From contig PBVS01000009.1 of assembly GCA_002728725.1 (NCBI GenBank), forward strand, positions 1-15,739: DNA of 15,739 nt, written 5' to 3'. Every line of letters starts with the position of its first letter. Position 1 is the first letter of the stretch. A program made the translations under genes and the position numbers. This document shows positions 6,316-15,538 of this stretch, piece after piece. This DNA is from Woeseiaceae bacterium. GTDB taxonomy: Bacteria > Pseudomonadota > Gammaproteobacteria > Steroidobacterales > Woeseiaceae. The notes beneath the pieces are model-generated. The model made no database searches. It saw only the letters and a program-made list of their open reading frames with translations, and was not told the DNA's origin.

Positions 6316-7644
6316 CTAGAAGAATACGAGAGCGGTTAGATATATTGTTGCGCATAAGAATAAACCTAAAATCGAATAACCCATTATATCTCTGATATTA
6401 AGACCTGTAATTGCCAATACTGGAACGAGATAGAGTGGTTGTATTGCATTGGTCCATACTTCACCCAGAACAACAGCCATGCTGACTCTGGGGATATCTG
6501 CCCCAAGTTGTAATGCCGCTTCAATTATGATCGGACCTTGTACTGCCCACTGACCGCCGGCAGAGGGTATAAATATGTTAAGGATACCAGCAGATAAAAA
6601 GGTCCAAAGCGCGAGACTTTCTGAGCTTGATATAGCAACAAATCCATTCACAAAAATCTCAGCCAAGCCAGATTCCGCCATCATTCCCATTAAACCAGCA
6701 TAAAGTGGATATTGAATTAAAAATGGTCCGGCAACTTTTGCAGCATTGGAGAGCAATTCGATATAGTGCTTGACAGAGTCTGAGAATAATAAACCAAGTA
6801 CAACAAAAATCATATTCAAGGAATTCAGATTTAGTGAGCCACCTTGGATGAAATGTTGTAATGAATATATGCCGGCAAAAACACCCAGTAGAAGTGTTAT
6901 ATAGCGACTGTTTTCTAATTTTTGTGAGAGGTGCCATTTGTCACTGCCAAGTTTTTTTACGTTAGTGTCTTTGATCTTGATGTTTTCACCTGTGTATTCT
7001 CTGACTTTATCTGGATGGAGGTTTGAGACAAAAATTGGAAGAGCAATCATGATGGATAGAACAATCAACATGCTCCAATTCGAAAAAATTGTATCACTCA
7101 GACTGATCAACCCAATCTTATCCACTAAAAAATGATTTGGCGTGTTTAATATGAGCGGAATGGTACTCGAAAGTCCTTGCATGCCAACCAGAGAGCCAGC
7201 GTATCCACAGTAAACTAGCAGTGGAAAATGAATCTTTATGTTTCTTCTTTTTAAATTACTGGCGATGATGCAACTTAAGATGGCAGGTAGAATTAAACCA
7301 ATGCCCCACGAAAATAAACTGGAAAATGAGGCTATCAGCGTTATGCCGATGTAAGCCGATTTGGCGCTATTGAAATTGTTTGAAATTTTTACTAGCACTG
7401 CGTTTACTGGCTTTGTATGAGCAACCAAGTGTCCAAGTGATAAAATCAGGATCATTTGAGCTGTGAATGCAAGTAGGCTCCAATAACCTCTGCCCCAAGC
7501 GTCGATCGTATCTAGAGCACTATATGGCGTAATTGAAATTGCCATAATAAAGCATATCATTGTCAAGCCGATTGCTATCACCAAGGGATCAGGTATACAT
7601 CTTTCAGCGATTTTCACAGATAGGTTTGTAATTTTCTTCAGCAT
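6316..7644 (-). CDS. atoE: short-chain fatty acid transporter, AtoE family
   Basis: A 442-residue polytopic inner-membrane protein, the same length class as E. coli AtoE (440), with roughly 12 hydrophobic segments. Conserved family blocks are visible: the N-terminal ERCIPDPLVIAIGLT, WGRGYWSLLAFTAQM, the FSWGIGLILPAI segment, a late IFIPSAGGQWAVQGP motif, and the closing block GEVWTNAIQP through LNIRDIMGY. The family takes up short-chain acids such as butyrate or acetoacetate; the exact substrate here is inferred. No atoDAB (CoA transferase/thiolase) genes are adjacent. Instead an exported S9 peptidase follows 23 bases downstream on the same strand, suggesting one operon. The ATG has only a weak AAGAA upstream. 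The name follows family membership, not proven orthology. Confidence 0.92.
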   Translation of the reverse strand: MLKKITNLSVKIAERCIPDPLVIAIGLTMICFIMAISITPYSALDTIDAWGRGYWSLLAFTAQMILILSLGHLVAHTKPVNAVLVKISNNFNSAKSAYIGITLIASFSSLFSWGIGLILPAILSCIIASNLKRRNIKIHFPLLVYCGYAGSLVGMQGLSSTIPLILNTPNHFLVDKIGLISLSDTIFSNWSMLIVLSIMIALPIFVSNLHPDKVREYTGENIKIKDTNVKKLGSDKWHLSQKLENSRYITLLLGVFAGIYSLQHFIQGGSLNLNSLNMIFVVLGLLFSDSVKHYIELLSNAAKVAGPFLIQYPLYAGLMGMMAESGLAEIFVNGFVAISSSESLALWTFLSAGILNIFIPSAGGQWAVQGPIIIEAALQLGADIPRVSMAVVLGEVWTNAIQPLYLVPVLAITGLNIRDIMGYSILGLFLCATIYLTALVFF

Positions 7645-7718
7645 ATATTTCTTATGATTGATTCAAGGCTTATAGAATAACTATTATTCAGCATATATAA
7701 CAAAAATTAACCATTCAC

Positions 7719-7748
7719 TTGAATTGTATCTAGTCTCATATTTAAGAT
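7719..7748 (+). promoter_or_regulatory. candidate promoter for the small membrane protein/phosphatase pair
   Basis: TTGAAT (7719-7724) and TAAGAT (7743-7748) are separated by 18 bases and sit 16 bases before the ATG at 7765. This is a weak match in AT-rich DNA. Confidence 0.22.
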
Positions 7749-7764
7749 TAATTTACAATAAACT

Positions 7765-8058
7765 ATGATAAAAATAACAAATCAACCTCAAAATAATAAT
7801 CCGATTGTTAAATTGTTATTGGCACTTGGAGGTATAGTTACATTCGGGCTTACACTCTTTCTAGGCGCTGTTGCTCTTTTTTTTATACTAGGTTTTGTTG
7901 TTCTTGTGTCCTGCATATTGGCAATAAGATTTTGGTGGATAAAGAGAAATATATCCGAAATCAAAGAGCAATATAAAACTAAAAATGAAAAGCCTAATAG
8001 AAAAACCTCAAAGATTTTAGAAGGTGAGTTCCACGAAGTTGATAAGGATAAAAATTAA
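7765..8058 (+). CDS. small two-pass membrane protein, unknown function
   Basis: A 97-residue protein with a short polar N-terminus, two adjoining hydrophobic segments (about residues 14-36 and 37-57), then a charged cytoplasmic tail rich in Lys and Glu. The tail ends in ILEGEFHEVDKDKN; a GE-hydrophobic-V-D/E ending of this kind occurs on short uncharacterised membrane proteins of gammaproteobacteria. No catalytic motif is visible. The stop is 13 bases before the start of a membrane-anchored histidine phosphatase, so co-transcription is likely. No defined function can be assigned. Confidence 0.8.
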   Translation: MIKITNQPQNNNPIVKLLLALGGIVTFGLTLFLGAVALFFILGFVVLVSCILAIRFWWIKRNISEIKEQYKTKNEKPNRKTSKILEGEFHEVDKDKN

Positions 8059-8071
8059 AAAAAAGATTCAA

Positions 8072-8677
8072 ATGGATATCGATGATATACAAATAGACAG
8101 AAGAAAGAAGCGGAGAAGGAGGCGTCTTCAAATAGCTATAGTTTATATTGCTATGGCTATAGGTTTGGCATGGTTTTTTGAATCTCAGGCAACTACAACT
8201 ATAATTTTTGTGAGACATGCAGAAAAGGAAATCTCTAATTATGATGATCCAGAGCTAACGACTGAGGGAAAGATGCGTGTTTTTGAGTTGACGCGTCAAC
8301 TTAAGGACGCTGACGTTGTAGCAGGAATTGATGCTATTTATTCAACGGCTTTTAAAAGAAACATACAAACAGCTGAACCTTTGGCAAACGCACTCGGCCT
8401 AAACATAAATATTTATGAAAAAAATGAATACGAAGACGTACTTGATGAAATTCTTGATAGGTTTAAAGGAAAAATAATCCTTGTTGTTGGTCACAGTGAC
8501 ACGCTTCCTGGGCTTATGGCGGAACTTGGAGCAAGTAAAAAAGTACCAAATATTGCGGATAATGAATACGACAACATCTATATTGTATCTATACCGTGGT
8601 TTGGAAAAACAAAGACAATCAGACTCAGATATGGGGCCCCCTATGATCCTGATGAAATAACAAGAGCAGTGAAGTAA
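8072..8677 (+). CDS. membrane-anchored histidine phosphatase superfamily protein (branch 1)
   Basis: A 201-residue protein from the ATG at 8072. A longer frame from a GTG at 8024 would overlap the preceding gene by 35 bases and add a Lys-rich leader, so it is less likely. Residues 9-18 are a nearly unbroken Arg/Lys cluster, followed by one transmembrane helix (about 20-37), predicting a cytoplasmic N-terminus and an exported catalytic domain. The phosphohistidine motif FVRHAEK has Arg48 and His49. The second Arg is in STAFKRNIQTAEP (Arg96), and the second catalytic His is His141 in VVGHSDTLP. The set is complete for a phosphoglycerate-mutase-like/SixA-like phosphatase. The substrate is unknown. 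It is transcribed with the upstream 97-residue membrane protein and convergent with the GNAT gene. Confidence 0.87.
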   Translation: MDIDDIQIDRRKKRRRRRLQIAIVYIAMAIGLAWFFESQATTTIIFVRHAEKEISNYDDPELTTEGKMRVFELTRQLKDADVVAGIDAIYSTAFKRNIQTAEPLANALGLNINIYEKNEYEDVLDEILDRFKGKIILVVGHSDTLPGLMAELGASKKVPNIADNEYDNIYIVSIPWFGKTKTIRLRYGAPYDPDEITRAVK

Positions 8678-8692
8678 AAAACTCTGAATTGA

Positions 8693-9148
8693 TTACCTGG
8701 TAGTAAACTCCATTATTTCGTATCCCGCATTTTTCATCCCAAGACTTTTATATGTATCTTGAGCTTTAAAGTTCTCTTTTTCGACATAAAGCCGAATGCC
8801 ACAACAACCTGGATCTGATTTGGCCATTTTAACCAAGTTGTTGTAGAGGGAAGAATAAACACCTTGTCGACGATAATGAGGTTCAACATAGACACTCTGT
8901 ATCCACCACATCATTCCATTACGCCAGTCGCTCCATTCATAGGTAACCATGAGTTGACCGACCAATAAATTGTCTATTTCCATTACCCAATATTGGCCTT
9001 TTGATTTATCCCTTATAATGGAAGAGACACCATTGGTAATGGTCTCATCATCAAGTACCTTATTTTCTGTTTCAAGCGCCATTGCAATATTGTATTTTGC
9101 AATCAGATCGATATCTTTTATCTCACCTTTTCGAATTAGTTTATCCAT
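8693..9148 (-). CDS. GNAT family N-acetyltransferase
   Basis: A 151-residue single-domain GNAT protein. The beta4 strand WWIQSVYVEP (81-90) runs into the acetyl-CoA pyrophosphate loop RRQGVY (93-98), the motif A Q/R-x-x-G-x form. A helix follows, then the motif B region NFKAQDTYKSLGMKNAGY (126-143), typical of the family's end. The central strand VGQLMVTYEWSDWRNG resembles small-molecule acetyltransferases with a TYEWSDWRNG loop, but the acceptor substrate cannot be deduced. It stands alone on the minus strand, convergent with the histidine phosphatase (15-base gap), with a weak Shine-Dalgarno. The Cys pair at 115-116 is unremarkable. Confidence 0.9.
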   Translation of the reverse strand: MDKLIRKGEIKDIDLIAKYNIAMALETENKVLDDETITNGVSSIIRDKSKGQYWVMEIDNLLVGQLMVTYEWSDWRNGMMWWIQSVYVEPHYRRQGVYSSLYNNLVKMAKSDPGCCGIRLYVEKENFKAQDTYKSLGMKNAGYEIMEFTTR

Positions 9149-9237
9149 GTGATACCAAAATATTATTTTATGGATTAATGTTAGTTGATAATTGAATTGG
9201 ATGCAGAATTTATTCGTAAAATATTGAATTTAATCTA

Positions 9238-9268
9238 TTGGGCAGGCTTATTTATATCACGATATAAT
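9238..9268 (+). promoter_or_regulatory. candidate tRNA-Arg promoter
   Basis: A perfect -10 TATAAT (9263-9268) lies nine bases before the tRNA. The best -35 is TTGGGC (9238-9243) with a rather long 19-bp spacer. Transcription would begin almost at the mature 5' end, leaving a very short leader. Confidence 0.3.
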
Positions 9269-9276
9269 CAAGATTT

Positions 9277-9350
9277 GCCCCGGTAGCTCAGTTGGATAGA
9301 GCACAAGATTCCTAATCTTGGGGTCAGAGGTTCGAATCCTCTTCGGGGCA
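9277..9350 (+). tRNA. tRNA-Arg (anticodon CCU)
   Basis: A standard cloverleaf: acceptor GCCCCGG with TCGGGGC (one G-U pair at the base of the stem), D arm with AGCTCAGTTGGATAGAGC, anticodon stem CAAGA/TCTTG around the loop TTCCTAA (anticodon CCT at 9311-9313), and T arm AGAGG-TTCGAAT-CCTCT. The discriminator base is A and CCA is not encoded (CAA follows), unlike the tRNA-Ser in this window. It reads AGG codons. Confidence 0.97.
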
Positions 9351-9456
9351 CAAAAAATTATAATTTCATTTATTCTGATATTTATTTGTGTAACTAAAAT
9401 TAGTAAGATATTCATTGAATTTTTTCTAGTCATACATACATATTAAGTTAATATAA

Positions 9457-11622
<2,166 letters not shown>

Positions 11623-11676
11623 AGGTTCTTAATAAAATAGGCTCATTATTCAATCTATTATCGAAAGGAAGTAACT

Positions 11677-12924
11677 ATGGATTCGTCATATATCATATTA
11701 ATGGCAATTCCTGTCTTCTTTCTTTTGATAGTTTTGGAGTATTTTTACGGCCTTTATAAGGGTAAAAATACCTACAGAATGAATGATGCTTATACAAGCA
11801 TAATAATTGGTATTATCAGTCGATTCCCAACAATGCTAAATCTTGGTTTCCAAGGTATAGTTTTCGTCTTTTTTGCAGAAAAGTTCAGTATCAATCTCAT
11901 GGCCAATAATGAGGTGATCACTTGGGCTATTGCTTTCATATTGTACGATTTTTTTTACTATTGGATGCATCGTTGTCACCATGAGATCAGAATTTTATGG
12001 GCTACACATGTAGTTCATCATCATGGTGAAGATTTCAATTTAGCAACAGCCTTAAGACAAACAAGTACGGGTTTTCTGTGGAAATGGATTTTCTTTGCAC
12101 CAATGATTATGATCGGAATACCTGGAGAGGTCTTTGTCTCTGTTGCCGGTGTTAATCTTGTTTACCAATTCTGGGTGCATACTAAACATATTGGTCATCT
12201 AGGGTGGATGGAAAAAATATTTATTACACCAATGAATCACAGGATACATCACGCTAAAAATAAAGAATATATAGATGCAAATTACGGTGGGGTTTTTATT
12301 ATTTGGGATAGAATGTTTGGAACTTATAAAGCCGAAGAAGCAGAAATTGAGCCCATATATGGAACGGTTACTCCTTTGAGGAGCTGGAATCCAATTTGGG
12401 CAAACTTTCAGGTGTTTTATCAAATGCTTCAAGATTCAATTCAAACAAAAAAAGCTTCAGATAAAATTAAAGTCTGGTTTTCAAAAACTTATTGGCGTCC
12501 TGAGGATATTAGAAAAACAAGCAAAAAATACAACATCAATAATATTTATAATCCAACAATTACCAATGATATGAAGTACTTTGCTTTGTATCAGTTATTC
12601 ATGATTATAATACTGTCGGGGATGATTTTACTCTCGTTATCAGCTCAAACTAAATTTGATACAACTGTATTTGCGTTGAGTATCACTATTTTTGCAACCC
12701 TTACAAGTATGTTGCTTCAAAATCGATCAATATCGTATTTTTCTATAATTCTTTGCTCCATCATTTTTATTTCGATTATGCTTTTCATGCCTGCGCTTGA
12801 TGCGTTGAACCTAAAAATTAAAAATGCTTTTATTTTGTATGCATTTGTAACAGCTTTTTTGGCATTATGTATTATGATGTTTCAGTACAATGCAACTAAG
12901 CACTTTAAAAATAAAAAAATCTAA
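11677..12924 (+). CDS. alkylglycerol monooxygenase-like sterol desaturase/fatty acid hydroxylase family protein
   Basis: A 415-residue integral membrane di-iron oxygenase. The His clusters of the superfamily are in place: HRCHH (98-102), HVVHH (111-115), a middle WVHTKHIGH (167-174) and HRIHH (188-192). Segments such as EDFNLATALRQTS, YQFWVHT, NYGGVFIIWDRMFGTY and a C-terminal four-helix hydrophobic block (about 300-403) resemble animal alkylglycerol monooxygenase (AGMO/TMEM195), which cleaves ether lipids using tetrahydrobiopterin, more than ordinary sterol desaturases, which lack that extra block. The catalytic role and the lipid are therefore inferred by family: hydroxylation of an ether lipid or similar acyl substrate at the inner membrane. 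A Shine-Dalgarno (AAGGAAG) is well placed. It lies 54 bases after katG and 24 bases before the mtnA-like gene, so it may be read with either. Confidence 0.9.
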   Translation: MDSSYIILMAIPVFFLLIVLEYFYGLYKGKNTYRMNDAYTSIIIGIISRFPTMLNLGFQGIVFVFFAEKFSINLMANNEVITWAIAFILYDFFYYWMHRCHHEIRILWATHVVHHHGEDFNLATALRQTSTGFLWKWIFFAPMIMIGIPGEVFVSVAGVNLVYQFWVHTKHIGHLGWMEKIFITPMNHRIHHAKNKEYIDANYGGVFIIWDRMFGTYKAEEAEIEPIYGTVTPLRSWNPIWANFQVFYQMLQDSIQTKKASDKIKVWFSKTYWRPEDIRKTSKKYNINNIYNPTITNDMKYFALYQLFMIIILSGMILLSLSAQTKFDTTVFALSITIFATLTSMLLQNRSISYFSIILCSIIFISIMLFMPALDALNLKIKNAFILYAFVTAFLALCIMMFQYNATKHFKNKKI

Positions 12925-12948
12925 GATTAGATAAATCTTATTGAACGA

Positions 12949-14034
12949 TTGAAAACACACTCATCCTCTAAAAAAAGTCTTGATGGTAAATATGTTGAGT
13001 CAGATCTTCCCTTATTAATTCAGCGAAGAGGAATGGCTGTCTGGGAAGATGGAATTGTTAAGATTCTTGATAGGCGAAAACTTCCAAATCAAGTTGATTT
13101 TATTGTTTGCAAAACCTCTGAAGATGTTGCGGTTGCAATTGAGAATATGGCGATACAAGGAGCTTTTTCAATATCAATTGCAGCGGGTTATGGTCTCGCG
13201 TTGTCTCTAAAAAATAATTGCAGTATCAGTGATCTCAATAAAGCTTCTGCTAGATTAATATCAACTCGTCCTACTGGCATGGCTTTGAAGAAAGTCATAA
13301 CTTATTGTCAGAAGACAGCCATAGATGCAATGGATAATAATCTATGTCCTGCAAGTGCTGTTATTGAATTGACTTCAAAAGTCGCTTCTGATTTGGCCAA
13401 ACAAGCCCAAAAAACTGCTCAAAATGCTATCTCGCTATTGAAAGACGGTGATACGATTCTTACTCATTGTTTTCCTGATCGTTCATATGTTTATCTTTTG
13501 GTTGAAGCAAAAAGAAGAAATATTGATTTAAAAATAATATGCAGTGAGACGCGACCTTATTTGCAGGGTACAAAATTAACCGCATTTTGTTCATCAAGTT
13601 TAGGTTTCAAAACAAAGGTTATTTCTGATGGAATGGGAGGTGCTCTGATGCAACAAGGCCTGATCAACGCATTTATAACGGCAGCAGATAGGGTCTGTAT
13701 GGATGGCACGGTCGCGAATAAAATTGGAACTTACCAATATGCTCTGGCTGCTAGAGAAAATAAAGTACCTTATTACGTATTGAGACAATCAGGTCCAGAT
13801 TTGGGGTCTAATGATTCAAACGCGATAGAAATTGAAGAGCGAGACGGAGACGAGTTAACTATGATTGATAAGAAGAATATTGCCCCAAAAAATGTTCAAG
13901 GATTTTATCCGGCTTTTGATGTAACTCCTTCAAATTTGGTTACAAGAATAATTACAGACAGGGGTATTTTTATGGCCAATCAAATAAAATCATATTTTGA
14001 TAACGATTCATTTATTGCTGATAGCTTGCTATGA
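12949..14034 (+). CDS. MtnA-like aldose-1-phosphate isomerase (IF-2B family)
   Basis: A 361-residue member of the eIF2B alpha/MtnA family, which opens and isomerises 5-substituted ribose 1-phosphates to ribulose 1-phosphates. The residues equivalent to the catalytic pair of MtnA are present: Cys174 in LTHCFPDRS and Asp247 in TAADRV. Further family signatures are TRPTG (106-110), ETRPYLQGTKLTA (200-212), ANKIGTYQ (256-263) and PAFDVTP (321-327). Two signatures deviate from classical MtnA: GAPAIG reads GAFSIS (71-76) and THCNTG reads THCFPD, so it belongs to a divergent branch and the substrate may differ (methylthioribose-, deoxyribose- or ribose-1-phosphate). The start is uncertain: TTG at 12949 has a poor Shine-Dalgarno, and ATG at 13033 (333 residues) is an alternative close to the usual MtnA N-terminus. 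It is the first gene of a three-gene operon. Confidence 0.88.
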   Translation: MKTHSSSKKSLDGKYVESDLPLLIQRRGMAVWEDGIVKILDRRKLPNQVDFIVCKTSEDVAVAIENMAIQGAFSISIAAGYGLALSLKNNCSISDLNKASARLISTRPTGMALKKVITYCQKTAIDAMDNNLCPASAVIELTSKVASDLAKQAQKTAQNAISLLKDGDTILTHCFPDRSYVYLLVEAKRRNIDLKIICSETRPYLQGTKLTAFCSSSLGFKTKVISDGMGGALMQQGLINAFITAADRVCMDGTVANKIGTYQYALAARENKVPYYVLRQSGPDLGSNDSNAIEIEERDGDELTMIDKKNIAPKNVQGFYPAFDVTPSNLVTRIITDRGIFMANQIKSYFDNDSFIADSLL

Positions 14035-14046
14035 TTTTTATGAAAA

Positions 14047-14052
14047 AAGGAG
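14047..14052 (+). promoter_or_regulatory. Shine-Dalgarno site deciding the start of the nucleoside phosphorylase
   Basis: AAGGAG lies seven bases before ATG at 14060 and rules out an upstream in-frame start at 13997 that would overlap the mtnA-like gene. Confidence 0.65.
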
Positions 14053-14059
14053 TCAGTTG

Positions 14060-14851
14060 ATGAGTAAAGTGTGGCCAGATCTCTCGAAAATGCCGGATCC
14101 AAATGACAGCTCAAGATCGCAATATCGTGCAATAAGATGCAAACCAGAAGAAATTGCCCCAAATGTAATCGTTCCTGGTGACCCGATGAGAGCGAAATTC
14201 ATAGCTGAAGAATGGCTAACTGACGCTAAATTAATTATGGTGCAACGGGAGTTCCATACTTATACAGGGACTTATAAAAACATACCTATATCAGTGATTT
14301 CAACTGGCATAGGATGCCCAAGTGCCGCTATGGTTATACAAGATTTGGGAAAAATTAATTGCAACTATCTAATAAGAGTGGGTACTGCTGGATCATGTTC
14401 AGCTGAAATTAAACCTGGTGACAATGTTATCGGAACAGGTGCTGTAAGAGATGAAGGGTTAACATCAAAATTTTTACCATTAAAGTATCCAGCAGTTTCA
14501 GATATCGACGTAACAAATGCATTATTACAGGCCTCTCAAAAAAATAGCATTACTGTGCATAAGGGCATTATTCATACTTCAGATGCTTTTAATAGCCCTG
14601 ATCTCCCCGCTGACATTGAAACTGCAAGACAGGCAGGCATAAAAGCATTTGAGATGGAGGCATCTGCCGTTATGATGATTGGCGCATTGAATAACATAAA
14701 AACGGGCTGTATTTTGAGTATTGACGGCTATGTAATGAATATTTCTGAGGGTAACGTTAAGCCCGATTCAAAAGCCTGCGCTGAAGGTCTTTCAGGAGCT
14801 ATTCAATCAGCACTGGATTCGTTTTTAATCTTAAACAGTAATGATTCATGA
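14060..14851 (+). CDS. NP-I family nucleoside phosphorylase (uridine/purine nucleoside phosphorylase-like)
   Basis: A 263-residue hexameric-type nucleoside phosphorylase, splitting a nucleoside with phosphate into base and pentose-1-phosphate. The phosphate-binding loop VPGDPMRAKFIAE carries Arg44, with further likely phosphate Arg in VQREF (Arg63) and IRVGTAGS (Arg106). The ribose-binding FEMEAS motif (197-202) is intact. Where E. coli DeoD has its catalytic Asp in SDH, this protein reads SIDGY with Asp222, hinting at a purine-type nucleoside, although TGIGCPSAA and FEMEAS look more like uridine phosphorylase. The base specificity is thus open. About 35 extra N-terminal residues precede the core. 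It sits 25 bases after the mtnA-like gene and its stop overlaps the aldolase start by 4 bases, so its pentose-phosphate product probably feeds those two enzymes. Confidence 0.9.
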   Translation: MSKVWPDLSKMPDPNDSSRSQYRAIRCKPEEIAPNVIVPGDPMRAKFIAEEWLTDAKLIMVQREFHTYTGTYKNIPISVISTGIGCPSAAMVIQDLGKINCNYLIRVGTAGSCSAEIKPGDNVIGTGAVRDEGLTSKFLPLKYPAVSDIDVTNALLQASQKNSITVHKGIIHTSDAFNSPDLPADIETARQAGIKAFEMEASAVMMIGALNNIKTGCILSIDGYVMNISEGNVKPDSKACAEGLSGAIQSALDSFLILNSNDS

Positions 14852-15501
14852 AACTTAAAAATGAAAGAGAAAAAATAGTATTTGAAATAAAACGAATGCA
14901 GGAAATGGGTCTTGTAATTAATACTTCTGGAAATATAAGCATCAAAAAAGATGATTTAATTGCTATCTCACCCAGTGGGATCTCATACGATAATTTAAAA
15001 AGCGAAGATATTGTGGTGCTCGATAAAGATAAAAAAATTGTCGAAGGAAAGCTACTACCATCATCTGAGACGAATCTTCATGTTTCTATTTATGATAATT
15101 ACAGTGATGTATCGGCTATAGTTCACACCCATTCCTTGTATGCAACATCAGTATCTACGCTTCTAGAGGAACTCCCAGCAATACATTATCAAATTGCAGA
15201 TTTGGGTGGACCAATCAAAGTTGCGCCTTATGAAACTTTTGGAACTGAAGCATTAGCTATTGAAGTGGAAAAAAATCTTAAAGGAAGAAAGGCAGTGCTG
15301 ATGAAAAATCATGGGGCAGTTACAGTTGGAAGTGATTTAGAAAAATCAGCCTCCAGGGCAATACTATTAGAATGGTTATGTTCACTATATCTATTGTCTA
15401 AAAATTCAGGCAATCCAGCTATTATTGATGATAAAGAGATAGAAAATGTTAAGTGTCAGATGAGTAATTTTAAGAATTTGAGAAGCAGCTTTCTCAAATA
15501 A
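14848..15501 (+). CDS. class II aldolase (fuculose-phosphate aldolase/adducin family)
   Basis: A 217-residue zinc-dependent aldolase of the FucA type. Signatures in order: SGNISIK (28-34, phosphate loop), SPSGI (41-45, phosphate loop), PSSETNLH (71-78) with catalytic Glu74, VHTHS with Zn ligands His93 and His95, and KNHGAV with the third Zn ligand His155. Spacing matches FucA closely (Glu73, His92, His94, His155). Family members split ketose-1-phosphates into DHAP and an aldehyde; the MtnB dehydratase shares the fold, so dehydratase activity is the main alternative. The start is in an ATGA overlap with the upstream phosphorylase stop, implying translational coupling and a shared pathway: isomerised pentose-1-phosphate cleaved to DHAP plus an aldehyde. 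The aldolase reading is favoured because no other methionine-salvage enzyme (MtnC, MtnD, MtnK) is present. Confidence 0.9.
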   Translation: MKLKNEREKIVFEIKRMQEMGLVINTSGNISIKKDDLIAISPSGISYDNLKSEDIVVLDKDKKIVEGKLLPSSETNLHVSIYDNYSDVSAIVHTHSLYATSVSTLLEELPAIHYQIADLGGPIKVAPYETFGTEALAIEVEKNLKGRKAVLMKNHGAVTVGSDLEKSASRAILLEWLCSLYLLSKNSGNPAIIDDKEIENVKCQMSNFKNLRSSFLK

Positions 15502-15538
15502 TCAGTTAACCTGCTAACCCAACAATAGAGAAGATAAA

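Noticed and set aside
6293..6355. Upstream extension of the S9 peptidase start
   Set aside because: It would overlap the transporter stop, lacks a Shine-Dalgarno and would bury the signal peptide; the ATG at 6292 is better on all counts.
9431..9442. Short CATA-type repeats upstream of katG as an operator
   Set aside because: Only two to three imperfect 4-base units in very AT-rich DNA; no match to an OxyR-type or Fur-type site that I could defend.
14848..15501. Annotating the class II aldolase as MtnB (methylthioribulose-1-phosphate dehydratase)
   Set aside because: MtnB shares the fold, but the FucA-type residues Glu74, His93, His95 and His155 are at FucA spacing, and no other late methionine-salvage gene is present. 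Kept as an alternative, not as the call.
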